Part shown: positions 16,701-25,024 of the stretch, one piece after another
Layout of the letters: each line of letters starts with the position of its first letter
Position numbering within the stretch: the stretch's first letter is position 1
Assembly: GCF_030687295.1 (NCBI RefSeq)
Contig: NZ_CP117425.1
Span: 806,001-870,000, forward strand
DNA from: Pseudomonas beijingensis
GTDB taxonomy: Bacteria > Pseudomonadota > Gammaproteobacteria > Pseudomonadales > Pseudomonadaceae
Direction of reading: 5' to 3'
DNA length: 64,000 nucleotides
The notes under the pieces: model-generated
The model's database searches: none
The model's input: only the letters and a program-made list of their open reading frames with translations
What the model was told of the DNA's origin: nothing
Made by a program: the position numbers and the translations under genes

Positions 16701-18522
16701 GCGTGACGCGGCCGGGCGCCTGCGGGTCAAGACCTTGCCCGACGGCCAGGCCATCGAGTATCGCTACGACGACCTGGGCCGGCTGGTCCAGGTCGACGAC
16801 GGCAGCGACCATCCGCTGGCCTTCGAATACGACGCCCAGGACCGTCTGATCGCTGAGCACCAGGGCTGGGGCACCTTGCGTTATCGCTACGATGCCTGCG
16901 GGCGCCTCAACCACCTGCGCCTGCCGGACGACAGCCAGCTCGACTATCACCACAGCCCAGGCGGCGCGCTGACCGCCATCGACCTCAACGGCACGCGCCT
17001 GACCGAACACCGCTTCGACGGCGGCCGCGAACGGCAACGCCAGCAGGGCCGGTTGCTCAGTGACTATGCGTACGACGAGCAAGGCCGCCTCAAAGCCCAG
17101 ACCGTCTGGCAGAGCTCACAGCAGCAACTGTTCTGGCGCGACTATGCCTACAGGCCCCGGGGCAACCTCCAGACCCTTTCCGACAAGCGAAACCGCCGCA
17201 GCTACCAATACGACCCGCTGGATCGCCTGACCCGCATCGACTTTTCCCACAGCGAGCCGCCGGAACACTTCAGCCACGACCCGGCCGGCAACCTGCTGAT
17301 GCAGGACCGTCCCGGGCCGACCACCGTCAAGGGCAACCGCCTGCTGAGGGAGGGCGACCGCCACTACGACTACGACGCCTTCGGCAACCTGATCCGCGAA
17401 CGCCGCGGCCAAGCCCTGGTCAGCGCCTACCGCTACGACAGCCAACACCGCCTGATCGGCGTCACCACGGCCGATGGCCGCGAAACGTCCTACCGCTACG
17501 ACGCCTTCGGCCGACGCATCAGCAAGACCGTGGACGGCCTGACCACGGAATTTTTCTGGCAGGGCGACCAGCTCGTCGCCGAAAACAGCCCGCACCACCA
17601 CCGCAGTTATGTCTACGAACCGGGCACCTTCCGTCCACTGGCCCTACTTGAGGGCGAAGGCCCCAACGCCTGCCCGCTCTACTACCACCTCGACCACCTG
17701 GGCACGCCCCAGGAACTGACCAACCCCGCCGGCCAGATCGTCTGGTCGGCGCGCTACAACGGCTACGGCCAAGTCACCGAGCTCCAGTACGGCGACGGTG
17801 AGCCACTGGAACAACCGCTGCGCTTCCAGGGCCAGTACTTCGACCCCGAAAGCGGCCTGCACTACAACCGGCACCGCTACTACAATCCTGAGACTGGTCG
17901 CTATTTGACGCCGGACCCGAGCAAGTTGGCGGGAGGGCTCAATGGGTACCGGTACACCCTGAACCCGACGGGGTGGGTGGATCCGTTGGGGTTGGTGGAC
18001 TGTCCGGGGAAGGGCGGGTGTAGGCCGGCGGTTGGGGAGCAGGATCCGGCGGTTAAGGTTGGGGTGGATGAGAATGAGCCTGCGCTGCCCAAGCCGACCG
18101 CCGCTGAGTTGGCCGAAAAAGAAGTCAGGCGTCTAGATCGAGAGCAAGGCATGCATATGGTCAGTAAACATAGCCTTGCGGTTTCAGATCAGGTGTGGAA
18201 GCGGCGGGCAATTGACGGTACAGATCCCTTAACTGGTAGAACCCCCTCGCATAGGAAAGGGAATCCAAGTTCAAGGTTTAATAGTTGGGAGCTACAGCTA
18301 AAGGCCTATGAATTAGCAATTGCGAAGAAGAATAGCGGGCATGAACTATTGGTGGACAAAAACGGAAACAAATATCTACGGGCAGATTTGCCGGGCGCGG
18401 GGAAAGGATATATTCCAAATTCTAGAAATCCAAGCGATCCAAAATTGATCAACATGAATCGCATAGAAATGAAGTTTGATCGGGATACCGAAGTACCATT
18501 TACACTGTATCCAATAAAATAG
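13768..18522 (+). CDS. Rhs-repeat polymorphic toxin
   Basis: A 1584-aa protein. Residues 1-280 are a family-specific N-terminal region without a PAAR motif; residues about 282-311 are strongly hydrophobic; a DUF6531-type start of the Rhs barrel begins near residue 404 (CPVSMVTGEELLTLDDG). Many YD repeats (patterns such as YRYDEVGRL) run to about residue 1370. The core ends with YYNPETGRYLTPDP and TGWVDPLGL (about residue 1409), the conserved self-cleavage junction. The last 175 residues are a variable toxin tip, AT-rich unlike the core, with GMHMVSKH, PSSRF and a FTLYPIK end; this layout resembles the CdiA-CT RNase A-like toxins. ATG 13768 is chosen over GTG 13702. Delivery is probably by type VI secretion, though no VgrG or EagR gene is nearby. 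Confidence 0.9.
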   Translation: MEQVSRIEQELDSFKDTLSVYREQLERWYSRAADRASHAVDLPSLMGMERLIRFGDSTTAVSTGDDDFLSTVVQCPLGGVMTIESKFESVYDIPLGGIVVDVVAVDSGEVTPVTLDAQGLGTFKGEAGKSYRVHVQGEVSPRHIESLFSSYDGLTRDLTDWLRGEWQGFKPRWAQQSLATSAAAVGNGLLAGSWAAIEGVWDSISLLSDILKDPGQFVERLGESAKQLEDLAEKAPQLMARLQLLASDEAALCLLVRTASLWLDMLPPSEVAGETAEALSTVVVQLVIDLLIGVVLTFAGAGAGIAYLSMRLARHGASLLNAVQRFVKAIFAVVNGFMTYVDRYKTVAVRGIAAGIKKGRMQLRWDAQRNTTLKKHEPHDDAPAQSKNPNGDSADTAAQTQTSGCPVSMVTGEELLTLDDGTLDGRLPFVFTRLYRTSAADLDVGLGRGWSHALAHRLLIEGEEVIWIDQENRRTTFPRPTTQRPAIHNSLARSAIYLGTEADELIVAQPGENVPFLHFRDGHLIALSDRYDNRLTLQRNIHGDISRLDNGAGRSLRLRYEQRHLIAVDYQSFHPAITLDEAWRTEQTLVSYRYDGRFRLIEATNAAGESERYDYDDQHVILQRQLAGGASFYWEWQGVGAASRCVRHWASFAQMDSRYTWGEDGSVTVRHLDGSQEVYVHDDGARLVRKVEPDGGEHLKTYDEQGRLIAEQDPLGAVSEYRYDEVGRLVALIPPDEAPTSYEYRNGFLHTRSRGKAVWTYRRNARGDVIVSIDPHGQRTEYAYDAHGQLLARYDPDGGEHRFTWSRLGQLTEETLPDGGRRCFAYDALGRLLSRRDEHGALTHYQWDAVGRLLQVTLPTGATRAWSYNAYGKVIAERDEQGRTTRYEYADDLHLVSRRLNPDGSEVKYRYDSARLLLTEIENESGEKYQLDYTPNGLIRQQIGFDGQRTAYAYDLNGHLLEKTEHGEDGLQLVTRYQRDAAGRLRVKTLPDGQAIEYRYDDLGRLVQVDDGSDHPLAFEYDAQDRLIAEHQGWGTLRYRYDACGRLNHLRLPDDSQLDYHHSPGGALTAIDLNGTRLTEHRFDGGRERQRQQGRLLSDYAYDEQGRLKAQTVWQSSQQQLFWRDYAYRPRGNLQTLSDKRNRRSYQYDPLDRLTRIDFSHSEPPEHFSHDPAGNLLMQDRPGPTTVKGNRLLREGDRHYDYDAFGNLIRERRGQALVSAYRYDSQHRLIGVTTADGRETSYRYDAFGRRISKTVDGLTTEFFWQGDQLVAENSPHHHRSYVYEPGTFRPLALLEGEGPNACPLYYHLDHLGTPQELTNPAGQIVWSARYNGYGQVTELQYGDGEPLEQPLRFQGQYFDPESGLHYNRHRYYNPETGRYLTPDPSKLAGGLNGYRYTLNPTGWVDPLGLVDCPGKGGCRPAVGEQDPAVKVGVDENEPALPKPTAAELAEKEVRRLDREQGMHMVSKHSLAVSDQVWKRRAIDGTDPLTGRTPSHRKGNPSSRFNSWELQLKAYELAIAKKNSGHELLVDKNGNKYLRADLPGAGKGYIPNSRNPSDPKLINMNRIEMKFDRDTEVPFTLYPIK

Positions 18523-18533
18523 GAAGCTACAAG

Positions 18534-18956
18534 ATGATCGATCCAAGCACAGGTCAGCCGTATGTACCCACACCTGCGTATTTTCTGGGTTGTTTTGACA
18601 TATATGATCGAGAAGAAACACTGGGGGAGGAGCTTGAGAAATATGACCCCAACAGCCCAGCAGATCGAGAGGCATTAATCTTAAATTACTCGCTGTCTAA
18701 AAAATGGAAAATAACGTACAGGCAAAAATTTGCATTACATAAAAGTTTAGAAGAAGCGCTGCGAGACAGCGGTTATGATTTTCAGGCTTTGCTAGAGCAT
18801 GACTGTCAGGAATGTTCATTGCTACCCAACGGGTGGGACGCAATGGATAATCCAAGAATTTTTTTTGAAGATATATACAGACTGGCGAGTGAGCTGTGGG
18901 CAGATGATCTCCGCAAGGCTGAATCTGAGGACAGATCTACTTGGGATTATGTATAG
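18534..18956 (+). CDS. Putative immunity protein for the Rhs toxin tip
   Basis: A 140-aa acidic, soluble protein starting 11 bp after the rhs stop. No signal peptide or TM segment is present, consistent with a cytoplasmic antidote. Base composition is AT-rich, like the toxin tip and unlike the Rhs core, so tip and immunity gene look like one exchanged cassette. The assignment as immunity rests on position and composition; I do not recognise the family. A cysteine pair (HDCQEC) and a tryptophan-rich C-terminal half are visible. Confidence 0.7.
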   Translation: MIDPSTGQPYVPTPAYFLGCFDIYDREETLGEELEKYDPNSPADREALILNYSLSKKWKITYRQKFALHKSLEEALRDSGYDFQALLEHDCQECSLLPNGWDAMDNPRIFFEDIYRLASELWADDLRKAESEDRSTWDYV

Positions 18957-19000
18957 CTGAATTGCCGAAAAGGAGCTTTGTTACAAAAGACGGAATTTCA

Positions 19001-19047
19001 TCGTCCCACGCTCCGCGTGGTAATGCATCCTATGACGCTCTGCGTAA
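19001..19047. repeat. Dispersed repeat of the CCCACGCTCCGCGTGG type
   Basis: TCGTCCCACGCTCCGCGTGGTAATGCATCC includes the small palindrome CCACGCTCCGCGTGG and is followed by GACGCTCTGCGT. I recognise this as a repeat often scattered in fluorescens-group genomes, including near rhs loci. It lies at the junction between the live immunity gene and the broken ORF that follows. Confidence 0.45.
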
Positions 19048-19284
19048 TCCGCTGAGCAAGTCCTTGAAGCCTTTCTAGCAGAGTCGGACGTCGAGATATT
19101 GAAAACCGGTCAGCAAAAACTCAGTGTCCTACTTGGCAAAAAGAAAAATGAATTGGAGTTGAGAGAGTATTTATTGAAAGAGTCAAGTTGCTATTGCAGT
19201 TATTGGAATACATGGGAAGTCGGCGAGGTGTGGTTACGGCATATTGCTAGCAGGCTGAGCTCTAGAATTGATAGTCTTTGCTGA
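19048..19284 (+). pseudogene. Orphan C-terminal remnant of a small protein (possible old immunity gene)
   Basis: After a TAA at 19045 the frame stays open for 78 codons to the TGA at 19282-19284, without a good start codon or ribosome site (only TTG at 19099). The translation contains DVEILKTGQQKLSVLLGKK and ends with YWNTWEVGEVWLRHIASRL. It is AT-rich like the toxin tip. Its position behind a repeat, downstream of an Rhs cassette, suits a displaced toxin/immunity fragment, but the family is not recognised. Confidence 0.45.
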
Positions 19285-19320
19285 CCTATGGCTGATCAAT
19301 ACATCACCAAACCGCTTTTC

Positions 19321-19455
19321 GTGGCGAGGGAGCTTGCTCCCGCTGGGCTGCGAAGCAGCCCTAAAAACAACTAACTCGTTCAGTCAGACACACCGAGGCG
19401 TTGGTCAGAAGAGGGGGCTGCTGCGCAGCCCAGCGGGAGCAAGCTCCCTCGCCAC
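19321..19455. repeat. Inverted repeat of a second REP-like family
   Basis: GTGGCGAGGGAGCTTGCTCC (19321 on) is mirrored by GGGAGCAAGCTCCCTCGCCAC ending at 19455, with inner arms GCTGGGCTGCGAAGCAGCC and GGCTGCTGCGCAGCCCAGC. It differs from the GTGGGAGCGAGC family that fills the rest of the window. It lies between the rhs locus and the stop of the EAL/GGDEF gene; 18957-19506 holds otherwise only the repeat and remnant listed above. Confidence 0.75.
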
Positions 19456-19506
19456 AGGGTTAGCGCCAGGCATTCGGGCCGTGGCGAGGCGCTAACGCGA
19501 ACCGAC

Positions 19507-21294
19507 TTACACCGAAATACCCAACTCCACCACAGCCTCCCGCTCAGCCAACCCCTCCACCAGATACACACTCCCCCCCAAAATCTCCTTGGCATGGTGC
19601 TTGGCCTGCGAGGCCAGTTCCGCCAACTGACTGGCGTCCAGTGCTTCACAGGCCTCGGCGCGCAGGTGCACCACGCCAATCGACAGCGACAACAACGCGA
19701 ACTCCTGCCGAATGCCCTGTCGATTCAATGCCGTAAAACATCCCGCCTCTAAATGCTCAGGGCGGTAGAAGCGGCGGCAGTGGGTCTGGAAGTCGCCGAG
19801 CAACTGGTCCAGGCGCCTGCGCCAGTCTTCCGGGCCGAGGACCAGCAGGAAGTCGTCGCCGCCGATGTGTCCGACGAAGTCGCGGCTGGGGTCGATGCGT
19901 TCGTTCAGACATTGGGCCAGGCACAGCAGGACTTCGTCGCCGCGGCCGTAGCCGTAGATGTCGTTGAAGGGCTTGAAGCTGTCGATGTCCACGTAGCAGA
20001 TCACCGATTCCTGCCGTTGTTGTAGCAAGCGCGTGAGGCATTGCTGGATCGGGACGTTGCCCGGCAGCAGGGTCAGTGGGTTGGCGTAGCGGGCCTGTTG
20101 GATTTTCAGCTCGGTGATGAGCTTGAGTACGTCGATCACCCGGCCCAGGCCGAGGTAGCCGCCGTTGAGGGTGATGATGAAGTCTTCTTCGATACGTTGT
20201 CGGGCGCGGCTGGTGATCAGGCGGCTGACTTGTTGCAGCGACTGGTTCAACTCCACCGCCAGGAAGTCATCGCTCATCAGCCGACTGATGGGCTTGCGAG
20301 CGAACAGGTCAGTGGCGAAGGGCTTGAGCAAGGCGTCCGAGAGTGAATGGCGATGGACGATGCCGCAGGGCTGGTTCTGATTGTCCAGCACCGCCAGGGA
20401 GTTGAGGTTGGCCTGGCGCCGGAACGCCTCCAGTACGGTGGCGGTTGGCGTGTTGTGGGCCACCGCCGGCTGTTCATTGAGCAGCGCACCGAGGTCGTTG
20501 ACCTCATCATTCAGCGCTGCCACGCCGCTGTCCTGCCTGGGCATCAGCGCCCTGGCATCGCGTGACGGTTGTTCCTGGGGGCGGGCCAGCAGATAACCCT
20601 GGACCAGGTCGACGCCCATTTCGATCAGCACCGCCAGTTCTTCCGGCAGTTCGATGCCCTCGGCAATCACCTGGGCACGGGAGGCCCGGGCGATCTTCAG
20701 GATCGAGCCCACGAACTCGCGCTTGAGGGCGTCCTGATGGATGCCGTCGATGAAATGTCGGTCGATCTTCACATAGTCGGGTCGCAATTCGGACCACAAC
20801 CGCAAGCTCGAATAACCCGCGCCAAGGTCGTCCAGGGCAATCGAGAAACCCATGGCCCGGTAGTGGTGCAGGGCGGTTTGCAGGAGCTGGAAGTCATCGA
20901 TGGGGGTCTGTTCGGTCAGTTCGATCACGACCTGGCTGGGTGAGATGCCGAAGTCTTGCAGCAGTTGCAGCGTGCGCCCCGTCTGGTGCGCGGACTCCAG
21001 CAAGGACTCGGGCGAGACGTTGAGAAACAGCTTGCCCGGCAGTTTTTGCTCGTTGAAGCGTTGGCAGGCGCTGCGGCGGCAGGCCAGTTCCAGCTCGCTG
21101 AGGCGTCCGGCCTGGCGCGCTACGGAGAGCAGTGCGATGGGCGAGTGCAACGGGCTGTTGGAAGGGCCGCGGGTCAGGGCTTCATAGCCCACGATGCGCC
21201 GTTCGGAAAGGCAGATGATCGGTTGGAACAGACTGTACAAACTGCTTTGAGCCAGGATCGAACTCAAGGCACCCAGCTGTTCTGTCGTGGTCAT
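19507..21294 (-). CDS. EAL-CBS-GGDEF cyclic-di-GMP protein
   Basis: A 595-aa cytoplasmic protein without TM segments. Residues about 18-250 form an EAL phosphodiesterase domain with intact key motifs: YEALTRG, LFLNVSPE, ELTEQ, DDLGAGYSS, KIDRHFI and AEGIE. Residues about 280-400 form a CBS pair (NSLAVLDNQNQPCGIVHRHSL). Residues about 410-580 form a GGDEF domain whose active-site loop reads GGDDF instead of GG(D/E)EF. I infer a phosphodiesterase regulated by ligand binding to the CBS part, with the cyclase domain weak or regulatory. The ATG is at 21294. Confidence 0.88.
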   Translation of the reverse strand: MTTTEQLGALSSILAQSSLYSLFQPIICLSERRIVGYEALTRGPSNSPLHSPIALLSVARQAGRLSELELACRRSACQRFNEQKLPGKLFLNVSPESLLESAHQTGRTLQLLQDFGISPSQVVIELTEQTPIDDFQLLQTALHHYRAMGFSIALDDLGAGYSSLRLWSELRPDYVKIDRHFIDGIHQDALKREFVGSILKIARASRAQVIAEGIELPEELAVLIEMGVDLVQGYLLARPQEQPSRDARALMPRQDSGVAALNDEVNDLGALLNEQPAVAHNTPTATVLEAFRRQANLNSLAVLDNQNQPCGIVHRHSLSDALLKPFATDLFARKPISRLMSDDFLAVELNQSLQQVSRLITSRARQRIEEDFIITLNGGYLGLGRVIDVLKLITELKIQQARYANPLTLLPGNVPIQQCLTRLLQQRQESVICYVDIDSFKPFNDIYGYGRGDEVLLCLAQCLNERIDPSRDFVGHIGGDDFLLVLGPEDWRRRLDQLLGDFQTHCRRFYRPEHLEAGCFTALNRQGIRQEFALLSLSIGVVHLRAEACEALDASQLAELASQAKHHAKEILGGSVYLVEGLAEREAVVELGISV

Positions 21295-21310
21295 GGCAAT
21301 CTCTGGCGAT

Positions 21311-21343
21311 AAAAAAAGGACCGGGTGCGGGGCACCCAGTCCT
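21311..21343 (-). terminator. Rho-independent terminator after prc
   Basis: On the minus strand AGGAC-T-GGGTGC, loop, GCACCC-G-GTCCT is followed by seven Ts. It lies 70 bp after the prc stop and just before the EAL/GGDEF gene, so the two genes are separately transcribed. Confidence 0.85.
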
Positions 21344-21412
21344 GTATTTCACGACAGACTGATGTCAGTTTGATGACACTCCGACGAGCATCACCATTAA
21401 ATGGCCATCATC

Positions 21413-23491
21413 TTAGTGCTTGGCGATCGCCGTGTTGAGTTTCAGGTAATCCAGCAGGATTCGCCCGGTCTCGCTCAGGTAGGCATCGTCTTCCGGCTTG
21501 GTTTTCTCCGGCTCGGTGATCAGGTCTTCGTCCTCTTTCTTCAGCTCTTTGAGCGGTTCTTCGCCCTTGGCTTTGCGACGCAGGTTTTCCATAGTCAGTT
21601 GCTTGGCCTCGATATCGGCATGCTGCGCGCGACGGTCGGCTTCGTTGAGGGTGACGGTCTTTTCCATCATCAATTTCTGCGCCAGGGCCAGCTTGTCGCG
21701 GATGAACACGAACTCCGCATCCTGGGACGAGCGCGCGTCGTGGTCGGACTTGAGTTGGGCCAGGAACGGCTTGAACGGGTCCACGGCCGGTTTGATCGCC
21801 GGCCGGATGGTGTCCCACGGCATGGCTTCGGGCAGGGCGCTTTCACCGATTTCCTTGGTGTCGATGATCGACGGGTAATCGATGTCAGGCAGTACGCCCT
21901 GGTGCTGGGTGCTCTGGCCGGACACCCGGTAGAACTTCGCCAGGGTCAGCTTCAGCTCGCCGTGGTTGAGCGGCTGGATGGTCTGCACGGTGCCTTTGCC
22001 GAAGGTCTGGCCGCCGATGATCAGCGCACGGTGATAGTCCTGCATCGCGCCGGCGAAAATCTCCGAGGCCGACGCCGACAGGCGGTTGACCAGCAAGGCC
22101 ATCGGTCCCTTGTAGAACGCGCCCGGGTTTTCGTCTTCCAGCACATCCACCCGGCCATCGGCGTTGCGCACGAGCACGGTCGGGCCCTTGTCGATGAACA
22201 GGCTGGTCAGCTCGGTGGCTTCCTGCAGGGAGCCGCCGCCGTTGTTGCGCAAGTCGATGACCACGCCGTCGACCTTTTCCTTCTGCAGTTCGGTCAGCAG
22301 CTTCTTGACGTCACGGGTGGTGCTCTTGTAGTCCGGATCCCCGGCGCGGAAGGCCTTGAAGTCCAGGTAGAAGGCCGGGATCTCAATGATGCCGAGCTTG
22401 TAGTCCTTGCCGTCCTGCTTGAGGTTGAGGATCGATTTCTTCGCGGCTTGTTCTTCCAGCTTCACCGCTTCACGGGTGATGGCCACGATTTTGCTGGTCT
22501 GGTCGTTCGGCGCATTGCTGGCCGGGATGACTTCCAGACGCACCACCGAGCCTTTCGGGCCACGGATCAGCTTGACCACTTCGTCCAGGCGCCAGCCGAC
22601 CACGTCGACCATTTCCTTGTTGCCTTGGGCGACACCGATGATCTTGTCCGCCGGGCTGACCTGTTTGGTCTTGTCCGCAGGGCCCGCCGGGACCAGGCGC
22701 ACGATTTTCACCTGGTCGTTGTCGCTCTGCAGCACGGCACCGATGCCTTCCAGGGACAGGCTCATGTTGATGTCGAAGTTTTCCGCGTTATCCGGCGACA
22801 GATAATTGGTGTGCGGGTCGTAGGACATGGCGAAGGTGTTGATGTACGCCTGGAAAATGTCCTCGGCGCGGGTCTGGTCCAGGCGCGCCAATTGGTTCTT
22901 GTAGCGCTTGGTCAGGGTTTCCTGGATCTGCTTGGGATCCTTGCCAGCGATCTTCATGCGCAGCACTTCGTCCTTGACGCGTTTGCGCCACAGGTCGTCG
23001 AGTTCGGCTGTGCTTTTGAGCCAAGGGGCGTCCTTGCGGTCGACCTGCAAGGTTTCCTTGGCATTGAAGTCGATTTTGTCGACGCCTTTGTTCAACTCGG
23101 CAAGGGCGTAGTCCAGGCGTGCCTTCACGCGGTCCAAGTAGCGCTTGTAGATGGTGAACCCGGCATTCAGGTCGCCACTCTTGAGGAAATCGTCGAACTG
23201 GGTTTTCCACTTGTCGAATTCGGCGATGTCGCTGGCCAGGAAATAGCTGCGCGATGGATCGAGCAGCTTCAAATAGCTGTCGTAGATGATGACCGAGCGC
23301 GCGTCATCGAGCGGCGGCTTGCTGTAGTGATGGCGCTTGAGCAATTCGACGACGTTCAGGCTGGCAATCACTTCGTCGCGATCGGGCTGGAGCTTGTCCC
23401 AGCTGTTGGCTGCGAACGTATCGTTCGACAACGGTAACAGGCCGAGGCCAATGACGAGCGCGAGGGCGGTGCTGGGGAACAGGTGCTTCAT
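21413..23491 (-). CDS. prc: Carboxy-terminal (tail-specific) protease Prc
   Basis: A 692-aa periplasmic serine protease. A Sec signal peptide ends near AFA (residues about 1-27). The N-terminal helical domain follows, then a PDZ domain around residues 240-330 (SLSLEGIGAVLQ to GPKGSVVRL), and the S41 protease core with DLRNNGGGSL, the catalytic serine in SASASEIF and the lysine in GGQTFGKGTVQ. Prc trims or degrades proteins by their C-terminal tails; in Pseudomonas it acts on envelope and anti-sigma proteins. I use MKHLFPS at 23491 as start; upstream in-frame codons to 23524 lack a ribosome site. Confidence 0.95.
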   Translation of the reverse strand: MKHLFPSTALALVIGLGLLPLSNDTFAANSWDKLQPDRDEVIASLNVVELLKRHHYSKPPLDDARSVIIYDSYLKLLDPSRSYFLASDIAEFDKWKTQFDDFLKSGDLNAGFTIYKRYLDRVKARLDYALAELNKGVDKIDFNAKETLQVDRKDAPWLKSTAELDDLWRKRVKDEVLRMKIAGKDPKQIQETLTKRYKNQLARLDQTRAEDIFQAYINTFAMSYDPHTNYLSPDNAENFDINMSLSLEGIGAVLQSDNDQVKIVRLVPAGPADKTKQVSPADKIIGVAQGNKEMVDVVGWRLDEVVKLIRGPKGSVVRLEVIPASNAPNDQTSKIVAITREAVKLEEQAAKKSILNLKQDGKDYKLGIIEIPAFYLDFKAFRAGDPDYKSTTRDVKKLLTELQKEKVDGVVIDLRNNGGGSLQEATELTSLFIDKGPTVLVRNADGRVDVLEDENPGAFYKGPMALLVNRLSASASEIFAGAMQDYHRALIIGGQTFGKGTVQTIQPLNHGELKLTLAKFYRVSGQSTQHQGVLPDIDYPSIIDTKEIGESALPEAMPWDTIRPAIKPAVDPFKPFLAQLKSDHDARSSQDAEFVFIRDKLALAQKLMMEKTVTLNEADRRAQHADIEAKQLTMENLRRKAKGEEPLKELKKEDEDLITEPEKTKPEDDAYLSETGRILLDYLKLNTAIAKH

Positions 23492-23630
23492 GCTGATTCG
23501 ACGCAGGGACAATTGATAACGCATATTAGGCCGTCTTTGAAGTCGCCGGTTCCATGTGGCCCGGGCGCATAATGCAAGAAAGCCCGGCGTTGAAGCAGCG
23601 GGCCCAGTCGAGACTCACTATGGAGGCACC

Positions 23631-24593
23631 GTGAAAGCATTGCAAGGCGTTGAAGGCCAAGTGGTATGGGCTGATGAGCCAAGTCCGGCGTGTGATGTCG
23701 GGCAAGTTCGCATCCGTGTGGCGGCTGCCGGCCTGAATCGGGCCGATTTGTTGCAAAAAGCCGGGCTTTACCCGCCGCCACCCGGCGCCAGCCAGGTGCT
23801 GGGGCTGGAATGTTCCGGGGTGATCAGCGAGGTCGGGCCGGGCTCGTCCTGGCAGGTGGGCGACCGCGTTTGCGCGTTGCTGGCCGGCGGTGGGATGGCC
23901 GAGGAGGTGGTGGTCGATGGCCGCCATGTGCTACCGGTGCCCGAGGGCTTGTCATTGGCTGAAGCGGCCGCGCTGCCTGAGGTCTACAGCACCGCGTGGC
24001 TGAATCTGTTCCAGCTGGCCGGGCTCAAGCCGGGCGAGAAAGTGCTGCTGCATGCCGGGGCCAGCGGCGTCGGCTCGGCCGCGATCCAGCTGTGCAAGGC
24101 GTTCGGCAACCCGTGCTGGGTCAGTGTCGGTTCGACCGAGCGGCTGGCCTATTGCGAGGCCCTGGGCGCCCAGGGGGGCGTGGTGCGCACCGATGGCCTG
24201 GAGAGTTTGAACGACCTCGGTCCCTTCGACGTGATCCTCGATCCAGTGGGCGCCAACTACGCCAAACTCAACGTGAAACTTTTGTCAGTTGACGGCCGCT
24301 GGGTGTTGATCGGCCTGATGGGCGGGCGCTCGACCGAGCTCGACCTGGCCCAGGTGCTGGGAAAGCGTATCCAACTGCTCGGCTCGACCCTGCGCAGTCG
24401 CGACGAGCAATTCAAGGCCGACCTGATCAGTGAGCTGGGGCAACAGGTGTGGCCGCTGTTTGCCGACAAACGCCTGAGCCCGCAACTGGCCCGGACCTTC
24501 GCGATCAAGGACGCCGAAGCGGCGTTCGCGGAACTGGCAACCAACCAGGTGTCCGGCAAGTTGGTGTTGCTGATCGATGAGAGCCTGAGCTGA
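23631..24593 (+). CDS. NAD(P)H:quinone oxidoreductase, MDR superfamily (PIG3/QOR type)
   Basis: A 320-aa medium-chain dehydrogenase without zinc ligands. The N-terminal catalytic fold has NRADLLQKAGLYPPPPGAS and GLECSGVISEVG; the Rossmann fold has the cofactor motif AGASGVGSAAIQL. This is the p53-inducible-gene-3 branch, which reduces quinones with NADPH. The GTG at 23631 has GGAGG 6 bp upstream, and the extension upstream of it is not family-like. It is divergent from prc, with a promoter region of about 140 bp between them. Confidence 0.9.
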   Translation: MKALQGVEGQVVWADEPSPACDVGQVRIRVAAAGLNRADLLQKAGLYPPPPGASQVLGLECSGVISEVGPGSSWQVGDRVCALLAGGGMAEEVVVDGRHVLPVPEGLSLAEAAALPEVYSTAWLNLFQLAGLKPGEKVLLHAGASGVGSAAIQLCKAFGNPCWVSVGSTERLAYCEALGAQGGVVRTDGLESLNDLGPFDVILDPVGANYAKLNVKLLSVDGRWVLIGLMGGRSTELDLAQVLGKRIQLLGSTLRSRDEQFKADLISELGQQVWPLFADKRLSPQLARTFAIKDAEAAFAELATNQVSGKLVLLIDESLS

Positions 24594-24616
24594 CTCCCGG
24601 AGCTGGGTGCGGAGCT

Positions 24617-24706
24617 GTGGGAGCAAAGCTTGCTCGCGATAGCGGTGGATCAGCTTGCAGTGATGTTGAATGTGCGGCCGCCATCGCGGGCAAGCCTTGC
24701 TCCCAC
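24617..24706. repeat. REPIN
   Basis: Inverted REP pair, GTGGGAGCAAAGCTTGCTCGCGAT to GCAAGCCTTGCTCCCAC, starting 23 bp after the quinone oxidoreductase stop. Confidence 0.88.
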
Positions 24707-24753
24707 ATGGATCTTCGGGTGCTCACAGAACCGGTATTCACCCCAAATCCCCT

Positions 24754-24841
24754 GTGGGAGCGGGCTTGCTCGCGATAGCGGTGGGTCAGTTTGCATTGAG
24801 GTTGGATGTGCTGGCGCCTTCGCGAGCAAGCCCGCTCCCAC
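24754..24841. repeat. REPIN
   Basis: A second inverted REP pair (GTGGGAGCGGGCTTGCTCGCGAT and mirror), 47 bp after the previous one. The remaining gap to 25024 holds no gene I can see. Confidence 0.88.
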
Positions 24842-25024
24842 ATGGTGCTTCGGATGTTCGCAGAGTCGGTGTTCCCCCCAATTTTCACCTTTGACCTGCG
24901 ACCACGGGCAGGCCGACCTTTGGTCGGCAGCCGGTATCCGATGCGCGCGTCCTGCTAGCGTTAATTAATGGAGGGATGGGGTAACCGCAGCTTTCATTTC
25001 ACCCGCCAGGTGAAGAGGTTGATC

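Noticed and set aside
15952..17082. Open frame of 376 codons opposite the rhs repeats
   Set aside because: Its valine-alanine repeats are the antisense of YD repeats; no ribosome site or conserved feature.
21401..23437. Long open frame on the plus strand opposite prc (678 codons)
   Set aside because: It mirrors the prc coding frame exactly, has a biased valine/glutamine/histidine-rich translation and no motifs. It is a GC-codon shadow.
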